From Chitinophagales bacterium (GTDB taxonomy: Bacteria; Bacteroidota; Bacteroidia; Chitinophagales; Chitinophagaceae): a stretch of 64,000 nt of DNA. The DNA lies in contig JAIXKI010000006.1 in assembly GCA_026936105.1 (NCBI GenBank), positions 16,947 to 80,946 on the forward strand, given 5' to 3'. The translations under genes and the position numbers were made by a program. Of the stretch, positions 1 to 8,308 are shown one piece after another; position 1 is the stretch's first letter, and each line of letters opens with the position of its first letter. The notes under the pieces are model-generated. The model searched no databases. It was not told the DNA's origin and saw only the letters and a list, made by a program, of their open reading frames with translations.

Positions 1-1
1 C

Positions 2-334
2 ATCCCGGATTATTCGTTGCATTGGTATGCAGATTACAATAAAGAGAAGGGAGGCTTTTACAACGGGCAGCAGATCGGATACCATGAAGTGGCCTTTTTA
101 CTGGAGAAATACAAAGCCCCGCTGCTGTGGGATGAAAAAGCAAAATGCCATTACACTATCTGGGATAATGACGGAGTGTATGAATACATGTACATTGAAG
201 ATGGTGCCTCCCTGAAACCCAAACTGGACTTGCTGAAAAAATATAACCTGAGAGGTATTTCCGTTTGGGTGCTTGGAAGGGAAGATCCCGGCTTCTGGAC
301 AGTGTTGAAAAAACAAACAACTGCAACAAAATAG
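2..334 (+). CDS. C-terminal end of a glycoside hydrolase family 18 (chitinase/YaaH-like) protein, cut by the window edge
   Basis: The reading frame is open from base 2, so the start lies outside the window; about 110 residues are visible. The end of the protein has the pattern W-x-E ... Y-x-x-G-x-x-Y-x-x-I-E-D-x-x-S-x-x-x-K, then NLRGISVWVLGREDPGFW. This matches the last strands and helices of GH18 TIM barrels of the spore-germination YaaH/chitinase-like type, where a conserved Trp near this point lines the sugar site. The catalytic DxxDxDxE motif would lie upstream and is not visible, so activity cannot be judged. Substrate is unknown; chitin or peptidoglycan glycans are plausible from the family. 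It converges on the channel gene, with 13 bases between them. Confidence 0.75.
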   Translation: MPDYSLHWYADYNKEKGGFYNGQQIGYHEVAFLLEKYKAPLLWDEKAKCHYTIWDNDGVYEYMYIEDGASLKPKLDLLKKYNLRGISVWVLGREDPGFWTVLKKQTTATK

Positions 335-347
335 ATCCAAGGCTTGC

Positions 348-1319
348 TTATCCCGCATTGGATGCCCTTATGATCAGCCAGACATTCAGGGCCACATAGG
401 CCAACATAATCGCTTTGGCAAGTTTCATATCAAAGCGGTGAGCCTTTTCCATTTTATTTTGTTTGACAAGTTTCATGGAATATGTATTGGCAGCAATGAT
501 GCAAAAAATAAAAAACAATGTGATCCCATGCAGCAGATCCACCAGGGTGAATGAAGAAGTTTCCGGCAAAGATGAATCAATGATATATTTATTTCCGATT
601 ACTGCAAACAATGCACCTACACTCAACCCAAAACGGGAATCCATACCATCAACATGAATGTAAAAACTGACAAAAGCGATCAGGAATGCGATATACATAC
701 CCAAAAACATCTTCCAGAATAAACCTCCCGCCCCTCTTTTGATCATCATACGGACCCTGAAATTGCTGTACTCTGTGTGAGGAGGAAAGATCGTTTCGTC
801 ACCAAATGCAGTTTCATAAGCTTTTTTACCCGTCATGATCACACAACTGTCAATTTTCCATCCCATCAGGGTAAAGCGGGGATCATAATTCTTTCCCACC
901 GTATCAGCTACAAAAACAAGTGACCGGGAATCAAACTGTGAATTTTCAATAGACATTCTCAGCCTTTGCAAATCAAACGGGAAATTCCTGATCCTCCATG
1001 AATCCTTCATTACACATTGCATTTTCATGGTCATAAAAATCCGACCATCGCTGCTATCCACTGTCAGAAAGGAACGGGTGACTGTTTTAGCCATAGGCAC
1101 TTCCAGGTTATTAGCAAAATCAAAATCCTTGTTCTTATATTTTAACCACAACCAGAACGTAATGGTGTATTCCTGATCTTTAAAGTCAATATTATGAATG
1201 CTGGTGATATAAATGCCTGTTTTTACCGTATCCGGCTTACTTTCCTGACTATGGGACGGATTTATAAAAAAGAGAATAAGAAAAAAATTAAGGGCTGATC
1301 TTAAAAAATATTTTTTCAC
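348..1319 (-). CDS. Prokaryotic pentameric ligand-gated ion channel (Cys-loop receptor) homologue
   Basis: The 323-residue protein has a signal peptide (about residues 1-24, ending HSQ), a beta-rich extracellular domain and four hydrophobic helices at about 201-221, 232-250, 258-280 and 298-318. The extracellular part contains FPFDLQ at 113-118, the signature of the Cys-loop of this superfamily, preceded by Trp108 as in GLIC/ELIC-type channels. The early segment YTITFWLWLKYKN (51-63) resembles the strand after loop 2. Known family members form pentamers in the cytoplasmic membrane and gate cations or anions in response to protons or small ligands. Here the ligand and ion are unknown. The M3-M4 loop is short, as in other bacterial members. 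The start is GTG at 1317-1319. The neighbours suggest no partner. Confidence 0.8.
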   Translation of the reverse strand: MKKYFLRSALNFFLILFFINPSHSQESKPDTVKTGIYITSIHNIDFKDQEYTITFWLWLKYKNKDFDFANNLEVPMAKTVTRSFLTVDSSDGRIFMTMKMQCVMKDSWRIRNFPFDLQRLRMSIENSQFDSRSLVFVADTVGKNYDPRFTLMGWKIDSCVIMTGKKAYETAFGDETIFPPHTEYSNFRVRMMIKRGAGGLFWKMFLGMYIAFLIAFVSFYIHVDGMDSRFGLSVGALFAVIGNKYIIDSSLPETSSFTLVDLLHGITLFFIFCIIAANTYSMKLVKQNKMEKAHRFDMKLAKAIMLAYVALNVWLIIRASNAG

Positions 1320-1378
1320 GAATACAAATTTATAAAATCAGGATAAGCCATGGCCGAATATGAATACATGGATAGCAA

Positions 1379-1834
1379 TTATTTCATATTCCTGTTTTCA
1401 ATAGCCTTAATTTTTTCCAGCCTGCGCACATGCCTTGGTTCATTACTGAATTTGGCTGCCAGGAAAGTCAGGACGATCTCCTTTGCCGGCTCAATACCGA
1501 TCACTCTTTCCCCAATACACAACACATTCACATCATCATGCTCCACACATTGATGTGCCGAATAAGCATCATGACAAACGCCGGCACGAACACCTTTGAA
1601 CTTATTGGCTGCAACAGAAACCCCTACCCCACTACCGCATATGAGAATTCCCTTTTCTGCCTTACCGGTGATCAATGCTTCAGCGATATCCGCAGCATGG
1701 TCTGGATAATCATCGGTTGCCTGTTCTGAAAAAGCTCCCAGATCGGCCACCTCATATCCATTTTCTCTGATAAGCTTCAGTAAAATGTTTTTATAATTGA
1801 ATCCTGCATGATCGCATGCAATAGCCACTTTCAT
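1379..1834 (-). CDS. rpiB: Ribose-5-phosphate isomerase B
   Basis: This 151-residue protein interconverts ribose 5-phosphate and ribulose 5-phosphate in the non-oxidative pentose phosphate pathway, in the cytosol. It opens with the RpiB/LacAB signature MKVAIACDHAGF (Asp8, His9 in the phosphate/ring-opening site) and has ICGSGVGVSVAANK, with Cys66 in the position of the catalytic base cysteine. The segment after HDAYSAHQCVEHDDVNVLCIGERVIG completes the active site. Length fits the family (about 145-155 residues). It starts with ATG and appears to be a single-gene unit. Confidence 0.95.
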   Translation of the reverse strand: MKVAIACDHAGFNYKNILLKLIRENGYEVADLGAFSEQATDDYPDHAADIAEALITGKAEKGILICGSGVGVSVAANKFKGVRAGVCHDAYSAHQCVEHDDVNVLCIGERVIGIEPAKEIVLTFLAAKFSNEPRHVRRLEKIKAIENRNMK

Positions 1835-1958
1835 GATACGAAGAATTAAAAGCGTAAACTGAAAAAATAATCTTTAATCCGGCAGCAGAACTATTGCAAA
1901 TTCAAAATATCTACTGCCTGTCAATCAAAAACAATAACAGGAAAAGCGCTATTCAGGT

Positions 1959-2732
1959 TCACTTGCCGAGCGCTACTGCATATCCAAGGGTGATAAACAG
2001 GCCACCGGTATGGCTTTTCCCATCGTTTTGAGGATCTTTTTGAATTGTAGTAAATCCATCTGCTGCTCTGACGTCAAGGATCAATTCGCTCATTTTACTC
2101 AGGCTCTTGCTGATACCGGCACCGCCGGTAAGCCCGAAATTGGCTTTTCTCAGGCTTGACTTGACATCAGTGGTGGCATCAAAAGACTGAGGTGGCAAAG
2201 GTTGGCCCGGGTTTCCGGGATTCGGAACGGGCATGTTACCTCCTTTATCCATATACAACTGGCTGCTGCCTTTGGTCTTTTGCTTCGCACTTAAAAGGAA
2301 TCCGGCATAGGGCCCGATGTCAACATAATATCTCAAAGCATTTCCCCATTCCCACTTAGCCATAACCGGTATTTCCAGATAATTCAAAACAGATGTGTTA
2401 TCGAACACAGCATAAAGCATTTGACCCGGAGGCAGCATGGACGCCAGTTGTGGTGGAATATTCGTAACAGGCTGCATCCCGTTCCTTTGGCCGCCTTGTC
2501 CCGCATAATCCGCACAGACCTTTATTGAAAAATTATTGGTGATGCCGAAATCAGCAAATGCTCCGAATACCGAAGCAAAACGGGATTTATAATCTTTGCT
2601 GATTTCAATATCGCTGTTGCTTCTGAGATCAGGAATACTGATGCCTGCATTTACGCCCAGCCTGATCTTTTGAGATATTGACGAAAGTGAAAATGTGCAT
2701 AAGGATAGTAAAAGGATGGCAGATTTTCTCAT
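1959..2732 (-). CDS. Secreted outer-membrane beta-barrel protein of the PorT-like type, function unknown
   Basis: The 257-residue protein has a cleavable signal peptide (about 1-20, ending SSISQK). It then shows alternating amphipathic strands ending in aromatic or hydrophobic residues (for example IRLGVNAGISIPDL, FASVFGAFADFGI, GGLFITLGYAVALGK), the pattern of small 8-10-stranded outer-membrane barrels common in Bacteroidetes. A proline/glycine-rich loop (MPVPNPGNPGQPLPP) at about 168-182 is likely extracellular. The C-terminus ends in an amphipathic strand. No enzymatic motif is visible. Function is unknown; PorT-like barrels serve as structural or binding proteins. Confidence 0.6.
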   Translation of the reverse strand: MRKSAILLLSLCTFSLSSISQKIRLGVNAGISIPDLRSNSDIEISKDYKSRFASVFGAFADFGITNNFSIKVCADYAGQGGQRNGMQPVTNIPPQLASMLPPGQMLYAVFDNTSVLNYLEIPVMAKWEWGNALRYYVDIGPYAGFLLSAKQKTKGSSQLYMDKGGNMPVPNPGNPGQPLPPQSFDATTDVKSSLRKANFGLTGGAGISKSLSKMSELILDVRAADGFTTIQKDPQNDGKSHTGGLFITLGYAVALGK

Positions 2733-2964
2733 AAAAATAAATTTTAGTCAATTTAAATTTAGAAAAGAAACATAACAAACGGACAATTTTTTACCCTGTT
2801 AGGATATTTTTTACATAATCATGTCCCTTTATTGCATGTAAATGATCATTCCTGATATCCACAGATACTGCTACTCCTTATTAAGTACCAACATTGTGCT
2901 TCATTTTGCTTATAGGCTCAATAAGCTGTGAAAAAAAAGTCATACCGTTTATATTGATTATAAT

Positions 2965-2972
2965 TAAATTTG
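2965..2972 (+). promoter_or_regulatory. Candidate Bacteroidetes -7 promoter box (TAAATTTG)
   Basis: The octamer matches the Bacteroidetes -7 consensus TAnnTTTG and lies 16 bases before the ATG of the secreted protein at 2989. No well-spaced TTG (-33) is visible upstream, so the call rests on the -7 box and its position only. Confidence 0.35.
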
Positions 2973-2988
2973 ATACAAACTCTTTATC

Positions 2989-3552
2989 ATGCGATCCCTG
3001 CTGGTTGTGCTTATGCTTGCACTCTTTATCAGTCCAGTGGCAGCACAGGATGAACCTCCTGCCATTTCTCAAAGCAACAGGAATGATTTTTTTATACCTG
3101 AAGCCATTCTGGTGAAATACAGCATGGAAAAAGGCAAGGGAGACGTATGGATGAAAGTGTATGATAATTATTCCAAAGGCGCCCCGATCCAAAGGATAAA
3201 TGACATCCGGTGGCAGGCCACGAATAAAGAGGAAGCACAAAAATGGTACAAGGAGAACACTTCATTTCTTAGCGAAGGAGGCAAAGAGATAACTTCTATG
3301 ATCCGCAAGCCCGCCGGAGTTGATGAGTGGAAAGTTTATGGAGCAAGTGAGAGCATACAGCAGTTGCTAAACGCAATGGGGACGGATCAGAATCAATATT
3401 TCTTCACCTTCACGGTAGATCAATACATAGCAAAAATCTTCGTGGCAACCTCCAGCAAATTGAGCGTGCAGGATGCCTGGGTACTTGCCAAGGAAGGCCT
3501 CCGGGCGACCCTTACAGCCGCAGGTAAAAAGGTTTTTGCAGGCATGCTTTAA
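2989..3552 (+). CDS. Small secreted protein of unknown function
   Basis: The 187-residue protein has a clear signal peptide (1-19, MRSLLVVLMLALFISPVAAQ). The mature part is mixed alpha/beta with no motif I recognise. It contains a conserved-looking amphipathic segment YSMEKGKGDVWMKVYDNYS and a C-terminal helix (SVQDAWVLAKEGLRATLTAAGKKV). It starts with ATG at the ATCATGCG context just after a -7-like box. It stands alone, with a minus-strand gene fossil directly downstream. It is probably periplasmic. Confidence 0.55.
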   Translation: MRSLLVVLMLALFISPVAAQDEPPAISQSNRNDFFIPEAILVKYSMEKGKGDVWMKVYDNYSKGAPIQRINDIRWQATNKEEAQKWYKENTSFLSEGGKEITSMIRKPAGVDEWKVYGASESIQQLLNAMGTDQNQYFFTFTVDQYIAKIFVATSSKLSVQDAWVLAKEGLRATLTAAGKKVFAGML

Positions 3553-3578
3553 TCAATCTGATCTGCTTTATACATCCC

Positions 3579-3662
3579 TTACCTGAGAATGTAAGTTACC
3601 GAACCCACATTCTGACGATAGAGACCGGATTTCAATCTGCTTCGCATGCCGAAGGAAGAATA
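3579..3662 (-). pseudogene. Fossil 3' end of the 23-residue-repeat protein family (paralogue of the gene at 7561-8235)
   Basis: Read on the minus strand, this stretch encodes ...YSSFGMRSRLKSGLYRQ followed by NVGSVTYILR and a TAA stop. The intact gene at 7561-8235 ends YSSFDMRSGLKSGLYRQ plus NVGAVTYILR. DNA similarity to 7561-7643 is high up to base 3662 and then stops abruptly; no further repeat or start codon is recognisable upstream. It is therefore a truncated paralogue remnant left between two unrelated genes. Confidence 0.75.
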
Positions 3663-3713
3663 ATGTTCCTTGCCTGCAAGACTTTTCAGAATGAGCCTGA
3701 GTATTTCAGGAAC

Positions 3714-4904
3714 TTATCTTAACGCATACTTAAATGACCGGTCCCTTTGTCTTTCGGTATTCTCCGTTCGATGACCGGAAAAAGGATGACTGTTGATTAC
3801 AGGAATATTTTTCCGGATAAGTTTCTGAATATCTCTTAATAGCGGTTTCTCCGAAGGATCGCATAAAGAAATTGCATTACCACTTGCACCTGCCCTTCCG
3901 GTTCTGCCGATGCGGTGTACATAGGTTTCCGGAATATGAGGCAATTCAAAATTGACCACATGTTTCAACTCATCAATATCAATTCCTCTGGCTGCAATGT
4001 CCGTTGCCACCAGCACTCTTGCCCTCTTATTTTTAAAGTTAGTAAGCGCAGTCTGCCTTGCTTTCTGTGTTTTATCTCCGTGAATAGCTTCAGAACGGAT
4101 ACCGGCTTTATTCAGATTTCGTGACAACCGGTCAGCGCCATGTTTCATTTGGGTAAAAACAAGTGCGGTATCTATCAATCCATTTTTCAATAAATGAATC
4201 AATAATGATTGTTTGTCCTGCTTATTGATAAAATATATCTGTTGAGACACTGTATCCACCGTAGAAGAAACCGGATTGACCCTCACCTTCACCGGATCAT
4301 TCAATAAAGCATCAGCAAGTCGCTGTATTTCACCGGGCATGGTGGCAGAGAAGAAAAGTGTTTGCTTGTGCCTGGGTAACTTAGAGAGGATTCGTTTTAC
4401 ATCATGAACAAAACCCATATCCAGCATGCGGTCAGCTTCATCCAACACTAAAAACCGGATCTCATTGAGAATTACATGCCGTTGCTGCATCAAATCTATC
4501 AAACGGCCGGGAGTGGCTACTAATATATCAGCGCCACGCCGGATACCCTGCACCTGGCTATATTGAGGCACCCCTCCGAAAATAACCTGAGATCTCACAT
4601 TCAGATATCTTCCATAAGAACGGATATTCTCACCTATCTGTATTGCCAGTTCCCGGGTGGGTGTCAGCACGAGGGCTTTTATCCTATTGTCTTTTTTCAC
4701 TAATTGCTGTTGATATATCATTTGCAACAAGGGAAGAACAAACGCAGCTGTTTTACCGGTTCCGGTTTGTGCACAGCCCAAAAGATCTTTCTTTTGTAAA
4801 ATAACAGGAATTGATTTTTCCTGGATGGGCGTAGGGTTAATATACCCTTCATTGCTTAAGGCCTTTAATAAAGGCTCTATAAGCCGTAAATCGCGAAATA
4901 ACAA
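3714..4904 (-). CDS. DEAD-box ATP-dependent RNA helicase, RhlE type
   Basis: The 396-residue protein has the full DEAD-box helicase core: Q-motif region (GYINPTPIQEKSIP, 20-33), motif I AQTGTGKT (45-52), Ia PTRELAIQ, TPGRLIDL, motif II DEAD (155-158), motif III SAT (186-188) and motif VI HRIGRTGRAG near 335. The short basic tail (HRTENTERQRDRSFKYALR) is typical of RhlE/DbpA relatives in Bacteroidetes. It should unwind short RNA duplexes during ribosome assembly or RNA turnover in the cytosol. The start is TTG at 4902-4904: an in-frame stop lies six bases upstream and the family N-terminus (FRDL.LIEPLLKAL) begins right there, so no ATG is possible. The fossil of the repeat-protein gene lies past its 3' end. 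Confidence 0.92.
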   Translation of the reverse strand: MLFRDLRLIEPLLKALSNEGYINPTPIQEKSIPVILQKKDLLGCAQTGTGKTAAFVLPLLQMIYQQQLVKKDNRIKALVLTPTRELAIQIGENIRSYGRYLNVRSQVIFGGVPQYSQVQGIRRGADILVATPGRLIDLMQQRHVILNEIRFLVLDEADRMLDMGFVHDVKRILSKLPRHKQTLFFSATMPGEIQRLADALLNDPVKVRVNPVSSTVDTVSQQIYFINKQDKQSLLIHLLKNGLIDTALVFTQMKHGADRLSRNLNKAGIRSEAIHGDKTQKARQTALTNFKNKRARVLVATDIAARGIDIDELKHVVNFELPHIPETYVHRIGRTGRAGASGNAISLCDPSEKPLLRDIQKLIRKNIPVINSHPFSGHRTENTERQRDRSFKYALR

Positions 4905-5315
4905 TGGTTAAATTTAAAATAAAAAAATGTGGTAAGGCTATCAAAACTTACATGATACTTTACCTGCCTTACGTTAAGCCATCACGGTATTTGAGCGGAT
5001 TATTTCAACACAAATTAGAGAGAGCAATAACATTAAGAAGAGCGAAGATACAACTAATTTACATCTTGTTATGATTTATTTTCCCGGATGCTTTTCGTGC
5101 GAAAGAAACACCGGCCAGGTAAATTAAGCTTACTTTTGCCACTACCGGGGATCATCCTGTTCTCATGGCCCGATGATATTTACCAAACCCGGAAAGTCAC
5201 TTGATGAAAATTCTTTTTAAAACTGTCCTTTACAAAACCAATTGAATTAAAATATTTTTCGCCAATGAAAATTCATCAATATTGAAATCCGATCGATCAT
5301 TATAATACTTTTGTT
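4905..5315. other. Intergenic region, no gene seen
   Basis: About 410 AT-rich bases between the divergent helicase and the Lsm-sized small protein. TACTTTTG at 5131-5138 and at 5306-5313 match the -7 consensus. The second has a TTG at 5282-5284 with 21-base spacing but sits only two bases before the ATG at 5316, which is too close for a normal leader. No RNA gene or terminator was recognised. Confidence 0.5.
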
Positions 5316-5570
5316 ATGACACAGGATAAAATAGAAGAATACATTAACCAAAAATCAAGAAAAGACATTCCCGTAAACATTCATTTTAAAGACCGGAATA
5401 CAGTAAAAGGGCTTTTTATAAGAAGCAGTGATTATCATGAACTCAAATCCAAAAATCTTTGGCGAGTGGTCAGTTCCGGATATCTGGATGAATGGGAAAA
5501 GACAAAGAATGACAACTTCTCCCGGATCTTTAACGGAATATCATTTACCCAACTTACAGATGTTAAATAA
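5316..5570 (+). CDS. 84-residue conserved-type protein, possibly Sm/Lsm-like
   Basis: The small soluble protein has an N-terminal helix (MTQDKIEEYINQKS), then VNIHFKDRNTVKGLFIRSSDY, NLWRVVSSGYLDEWEKT and a last segment FSRIFNGISFTQL. The order helix, strand, G-containing strand, strand and the phrase V-x-I-x-F-K-D-x-N-x-V-K-G recall the Sm1 motif of Hfq/Lsm proteins, but the Hfq Sm2 signature (YKHA-like) is missing. I recognise the shape as a short Bacteroidetes protein of unassigned function and would not name it. It precedes the KAS III gene by about 106 bases on the same strand. Confidence 0.6.
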   Translation: MTQDKIEEYINQKSRKDIPVNIHFKDRNTVKGLFIRSSDYHELKSKNLWRVVSSGYLDEWEKTKNDNFSRIFNGISFTQLTDVK

Positions 5571-5676
5571 CAGACACCCGGCGGCCTTGGTTCTCTGCTC
5601 AGGACTATTAGATCAAGCCCGGAATTTTCTGCTAACCTTTGATCGCATGGGATATCCTGATTAATTTTCTTTGATT

Positions 5677-6750
5677 ATGCTAAGAACAGTTATTACCGGC
5701 ACCGGCTCTTACATTCCTCCTTTTGTACAATCCAACCGCGATTTTGCGAAGCATCTCTTTTATACAGAAGACCGGAAACCCATGGACAAGTCTCCGGAGG
5801 TGATCATTGAAAAATTCAAGCAGATCACCGGGATAGAAGAAAGACGTTATACCACTGACCAGCTGAATACTTCGGATATCGGAGCAATAGCAGGTAAGAT
5901 CGCACTGGAAAGCAGTGGTGTGGACCCCGAACAAATAGATCTGCTGATCGTGGCTCATAATTTTGGGAACGTAATCAAACACACCATACAAACTGATGCA
6001 GTACCTTCTCTTGCCAGCAGGGTCAAACATATTCTGGGCATCCGTAATCCCAATTGTGTAGCTTATGATATATTATTCGGTTGCCCGGGTTGGGTTCAGG
6101 GGGTGATACAGGCAGATGCTTTTTTCAAAGCCGGGATAGCAAAGAAAGCACTGATTATAGGAACAGAAACACTTTCGAGAGTAATAGACATGTATGACCG
6201 CGACAGCATGATCTTCAGCGACGGAGCCGGAGCCTGCGTTGCGGAATACAAAGAAACCGGCGAAAAAGGGCCGGGCATCCTGGGAATGAGGTCTCAGACT
6301 TTTTCATTGGAGGAAGTGGATTATATCAATATGGGAATGGCTTTCAAACCGGGAAGTGACCCGCTTATCCGTTTTATAAAAATGAAAGGCAGGAAAGTAT
6401 ATGAATTTGCAATAAAATACGTTCCGGCTGCCATGAAGGAATGCCTGGAAATAAGTAATGTGCCTGTAAGCGATCTGAAAAAAATTTTTATTCACCAGGC
6501 CAATGAAAAAATGGATCAGGGAATAGTCAAAAGATTATACCAGCTATATAATATTGCAGAAGCTCCGGAGAATATAATGCCTATGAGCATCCACTGGCTG
6601 GGAAACAGTTCTGTCGCAACGGTACCCACTTTATTTGACATGGTATTGAAAAATAATGCAGCTCCTCATGAAATCCATCCGGGGGATATTATCATCTTTG
6701 CTTCAGTAGGCGCAGGAATGAATGTGAATGCAGTGTGCTACAGGTGCTGA
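5677..6750 (+). CDS. 3-oxoacyl-ACP synthase III-like (FabH/thiolase superfamily) condensing enzyme
   Basis: The 357-residue protein has the thiolase-fold KAS III triad: Cys136 in FGCPGWVQG, His273 in IHQANEKMD and Asn310 in GNSSVATVP. The nucleotide-pantetheine site motifs SDGAGACV (181-188) and the C-terminal glycine-rich GAGMNVNAVCY are also present. FabH condenses acetyl-CoA with malonyl-ACP to start fatty acid synthesis; paralogues like this one may prime branched or secondary lipids. No other fab or acp gene is nearby, so the precise substrate is open. I chose ATG 5677 rather than the TTG at 5671 because family members begin with a short strand such as RTVITGTGSYIP. Confidence 0.88.
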   Translation: MLRTVITGTGSYIPPFVQSNRDFAKHLFYTEDRKPMDKSPEVIIEKFKQITGIEERRYTTDQLNTSDIGAIAGKIALESSGVDPEQIDLLIVAHNFGNVIKHTIQTDAVPSLASRVKHILGIRNPNCVAYDILFGCPGWVQGVIQADAFFKAGIAKKALIIGTETLSRVIDMYDRDSMIFSDGAGACVAEYKETGEKGPGILGMRSQTFSLEEVDYINMGMAFKPGSDPLIRFIKMKGRKVYEFAIKYVPAAMKECLEISNVPVSDLKKIFIHQANEKMDQGIVKRLYQLYNIAEAPENIMPMSIHWLGNSSVATVPTLFDMVLKNNAAPHEIHPGDIIIFASVGAGMNVNAVCYRC

Positions 6751-6773
6751 TACACTAATATTTCCGGCATTGA

Positions 6774-7223
6774 TCAATCCAGGATTTTTACATGGACAGC
6801 AAAAGGCCCCCGCTGCCCTATTTCAATTTGAAAACTCACTTTATCATTCTCTTTCACTTCTCCCGGTAAATTGTTCACATGCACAAAAACGCTTTGTTGT
6901 GATTGCTGATCTCTGATAAATCCAAATCCTTTTTCCTGGTTAAAAAATGTAATCTTCCCTTTGCGGGTGAGTTCTTCCTCCGACAACGGAGCATTTTCCG
7001 GTACCCCGATCTGAATATCTTCCAGTTTTATTTCTGCCTTCTTCTTATTGGGGTCAGGTGGGGTAGCGGATATATTTCCAAATTCATCTACGTAAGCCAT
7101 CATCTCATTAAGGCTTTTTCCTTTTTTGGCATTCTCTTTCCTTTCTCTCATTTTGTCAGCCTTATCCATTTTGGCTCTTTGCTTTTTCTTTTCACGGTCT
7201 TTTTTACCCCATGATTCACCCAT
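6774..7223 (-). CDS. Cold-shock-domain protein with a long lysine-rich N-terminal extension
   Basis: The C-terminal half (about 85-149) is a cold-shock domain: GKITFFNQEKGFGFIRD carries RNP1 (KGFGFI) and SVFVHVNNL carries RNP2 (VFVHV), so it should bind single-stranded RNA or DNA. The first 40 residues are almost all Lys, Arg, Glu, Asp and Met (KKDREKKKQRAKMDK...), likely a disordered basic arm. A middle segment contains the phrase AYVDEFGNISATPPDP. This architecture recurs in Bacteroidetes, where it replaces the short CspA-type protein. It converges with the KAS III gene, 23 bases away. Confidence 0.9.
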   Translation of the reverse strand: MGESWGKKDREKKKQRAKMDKADKMRERKENAKKGKSLNEMMAYVDEFGNISATPPDPNKKKAEIKLEDIQIGVPENAPLSEEELTRKGKITFFNQEKGFGFIRDQQSQQSVFVHVNNLPGEVKENDKVSFQIEIGQRGPFAVHVKILD

Positions 7224-7560
7224 ATTATCTTAGTTTTCAAATTAAAAAATACCGTACACCCCAAAGAATCCGCAAGCCGGAGCGGGATAGCAGGTAAGAT
7301 CTGCAGTCCACGGTTTTGGTGAAGATAACGTATTTAAAAGATATGACCCTGTCATGAATCCCGGCTATACTGTTCGCCTTGAGTATATTGGTAAAATATG
7401 CCTGCACTTAAAATCAAGCTTTCTGAAAATCAAGTTCTGACTATAATGGAAATAAAGACGGCTTATTATTTTAACCGGAATAACAGATGCCTGAACAGTA
7501 CTACTGTTAAAAGGGAAATGATAAGAATAATTTATTATATAGGAAAAAAATCCTGTTTGC
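7224..7560. other. Intergenic region, no gene seen
   Basis: About 340 bases between the cold-shock gene and the repeat-protein gene, both on the minus strand. No tRNA, terminator hairpin or recognisable coding remnant was found. A short minus-strand open frame overlapping the repeat-protein 3' end has no protein-like features. Confidence 0.5.
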
Positions 7561-8235
7561 CTATCTGAGAATATAGGTAACCGCTCCCACATTCTGACGA
7601 TAGAGACCGGATTTCAATCCGCTTCGCATGTCAAAGGAAGAATACCAGACATAAGATATGGAGCCAATGCTTTTAATCTTTCCTTTAAATGCTTTGTCGT
7701 CAAATGAGGAATAATAAGTGATGGGGGTATTCCCGATGGCTTTCAGTTTACCACGAAATAGTTCATCTTCAAATGAGGAATACCAGGTGAATTCCAGCCT
7801 GCCTGCAAGTTTTATCCTTCCCCGTATCAGTTTGTCGGCAAAATTATTATAGTAGTCAAAAAGCGCACTTCCAATACTCCTTATCTTTCCCGGCTTGCCG
7901 TCCGATTCCTGGGCGCCATAATAAGTGATATTGCAGGTGCCGATATACCTGACCTTGCCGCTGTAAGCAGAATCAGCATGGTCATCATAATATTCCACCC
8001 TGCCCGGAAAAGGCTGAAGTTTAGGATCATAATAATTACCGCGTTGTGCCATTAACTCATTTCCCCATTCCAGGATTTTTCCTTCCGGAGAGATCCGTAT
8101 CAGAACTCCCTGATCGGTGGTAAAAGCGATATAATCCAGATTGGAACCGCTCGAAAAAGAAACCTGGCTGAGTTGCTGACTGTAAATTCCGGAAGTGAGG
8201 AATGAAGCCAAAAAGATCAATAATAGTTTACACAT
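7561..8235 (-). CDS. Secreted protein made of five exact-length 23-residue repeats
   Basis: The 224-residue protein has a signal peptide (1-19, ending GIYSQ). After a preamble (residues 20-92) it contains five consecutive 23-residue repeats at 93-115, 116-138, 139-161, 162-184 and 185-207. Their pattern is G-K-[IVL]-[RK]-x-[IA]-G-x-x-x-[IFV]-x-[YW]-Y-S-S-F-[DE]-D. It closes with SGLYRQNVGAVTYILR. The spacing suggests stacked beta-hairpins like MORN or YD-type repeats, but I cannot assign a named family. A decayed 3' end of a paralogue lies at 3579-3662. Probably periplasmic or surface-exposed; function unknown. Confidence 0.6.
   Translation of the reverse strand: MCKLLLIFLASFLTSGIYSQQLSQVSFSSGSNLDYIAFTTDQGVLIRISPEGKILEWGNELMAQRGNYYDPKLQPFPGRVEYYDDHADSAYSGKVRYIGTCNITYYGAQESDGKPGKIRSIGSALFDYYNNFADKLIRGRIKLAGRLEFTWYSSFEDELFRGKLKAIGNTPITYYSSFDDKAFKGKIKSIGSISYVWYSSFDMRSGLKSGLYRQNVGAVTYILR
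7615..7959 (-). repeat. Five in-frame 69-bp units encoding 23-residue repeats
   Basis: The 345 bases encode residues 93-207 of the repeat protein. Protein repeats are exact in length without insertions, while the DNA copies have diverged, so the array is old and kept by selection on the protein. The coincidence with the 345-bp mobile unit elsewhere in the window is numerical only. Confidence 0.75.
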
Positions 8236-8308
8236 GGGCAGGAATTATTACCATAAAAATAAAAAAAATCTACGCCCCTGCAAATGTGAAAACCACGATG
8301 CGGCATTC

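Noticed and set aside
5306..5313. TACTTTTG as the promoter of the small Lsm-sized protein
   Set aside because: The spacing to an upstream TTG is good, but it ends two bases before the ATG, so the transcript would begin inside the coding region. Kept only as a note in the intergenic entry.
7615..7959. Link between the 345-bp repeat array and the 345-bp GIY-YIG unit
   Set aside because: The equal length is chance: one is five 69-bp coding repeats, the other a single unit with a tRNA fragment, and the sequences are unrelated.
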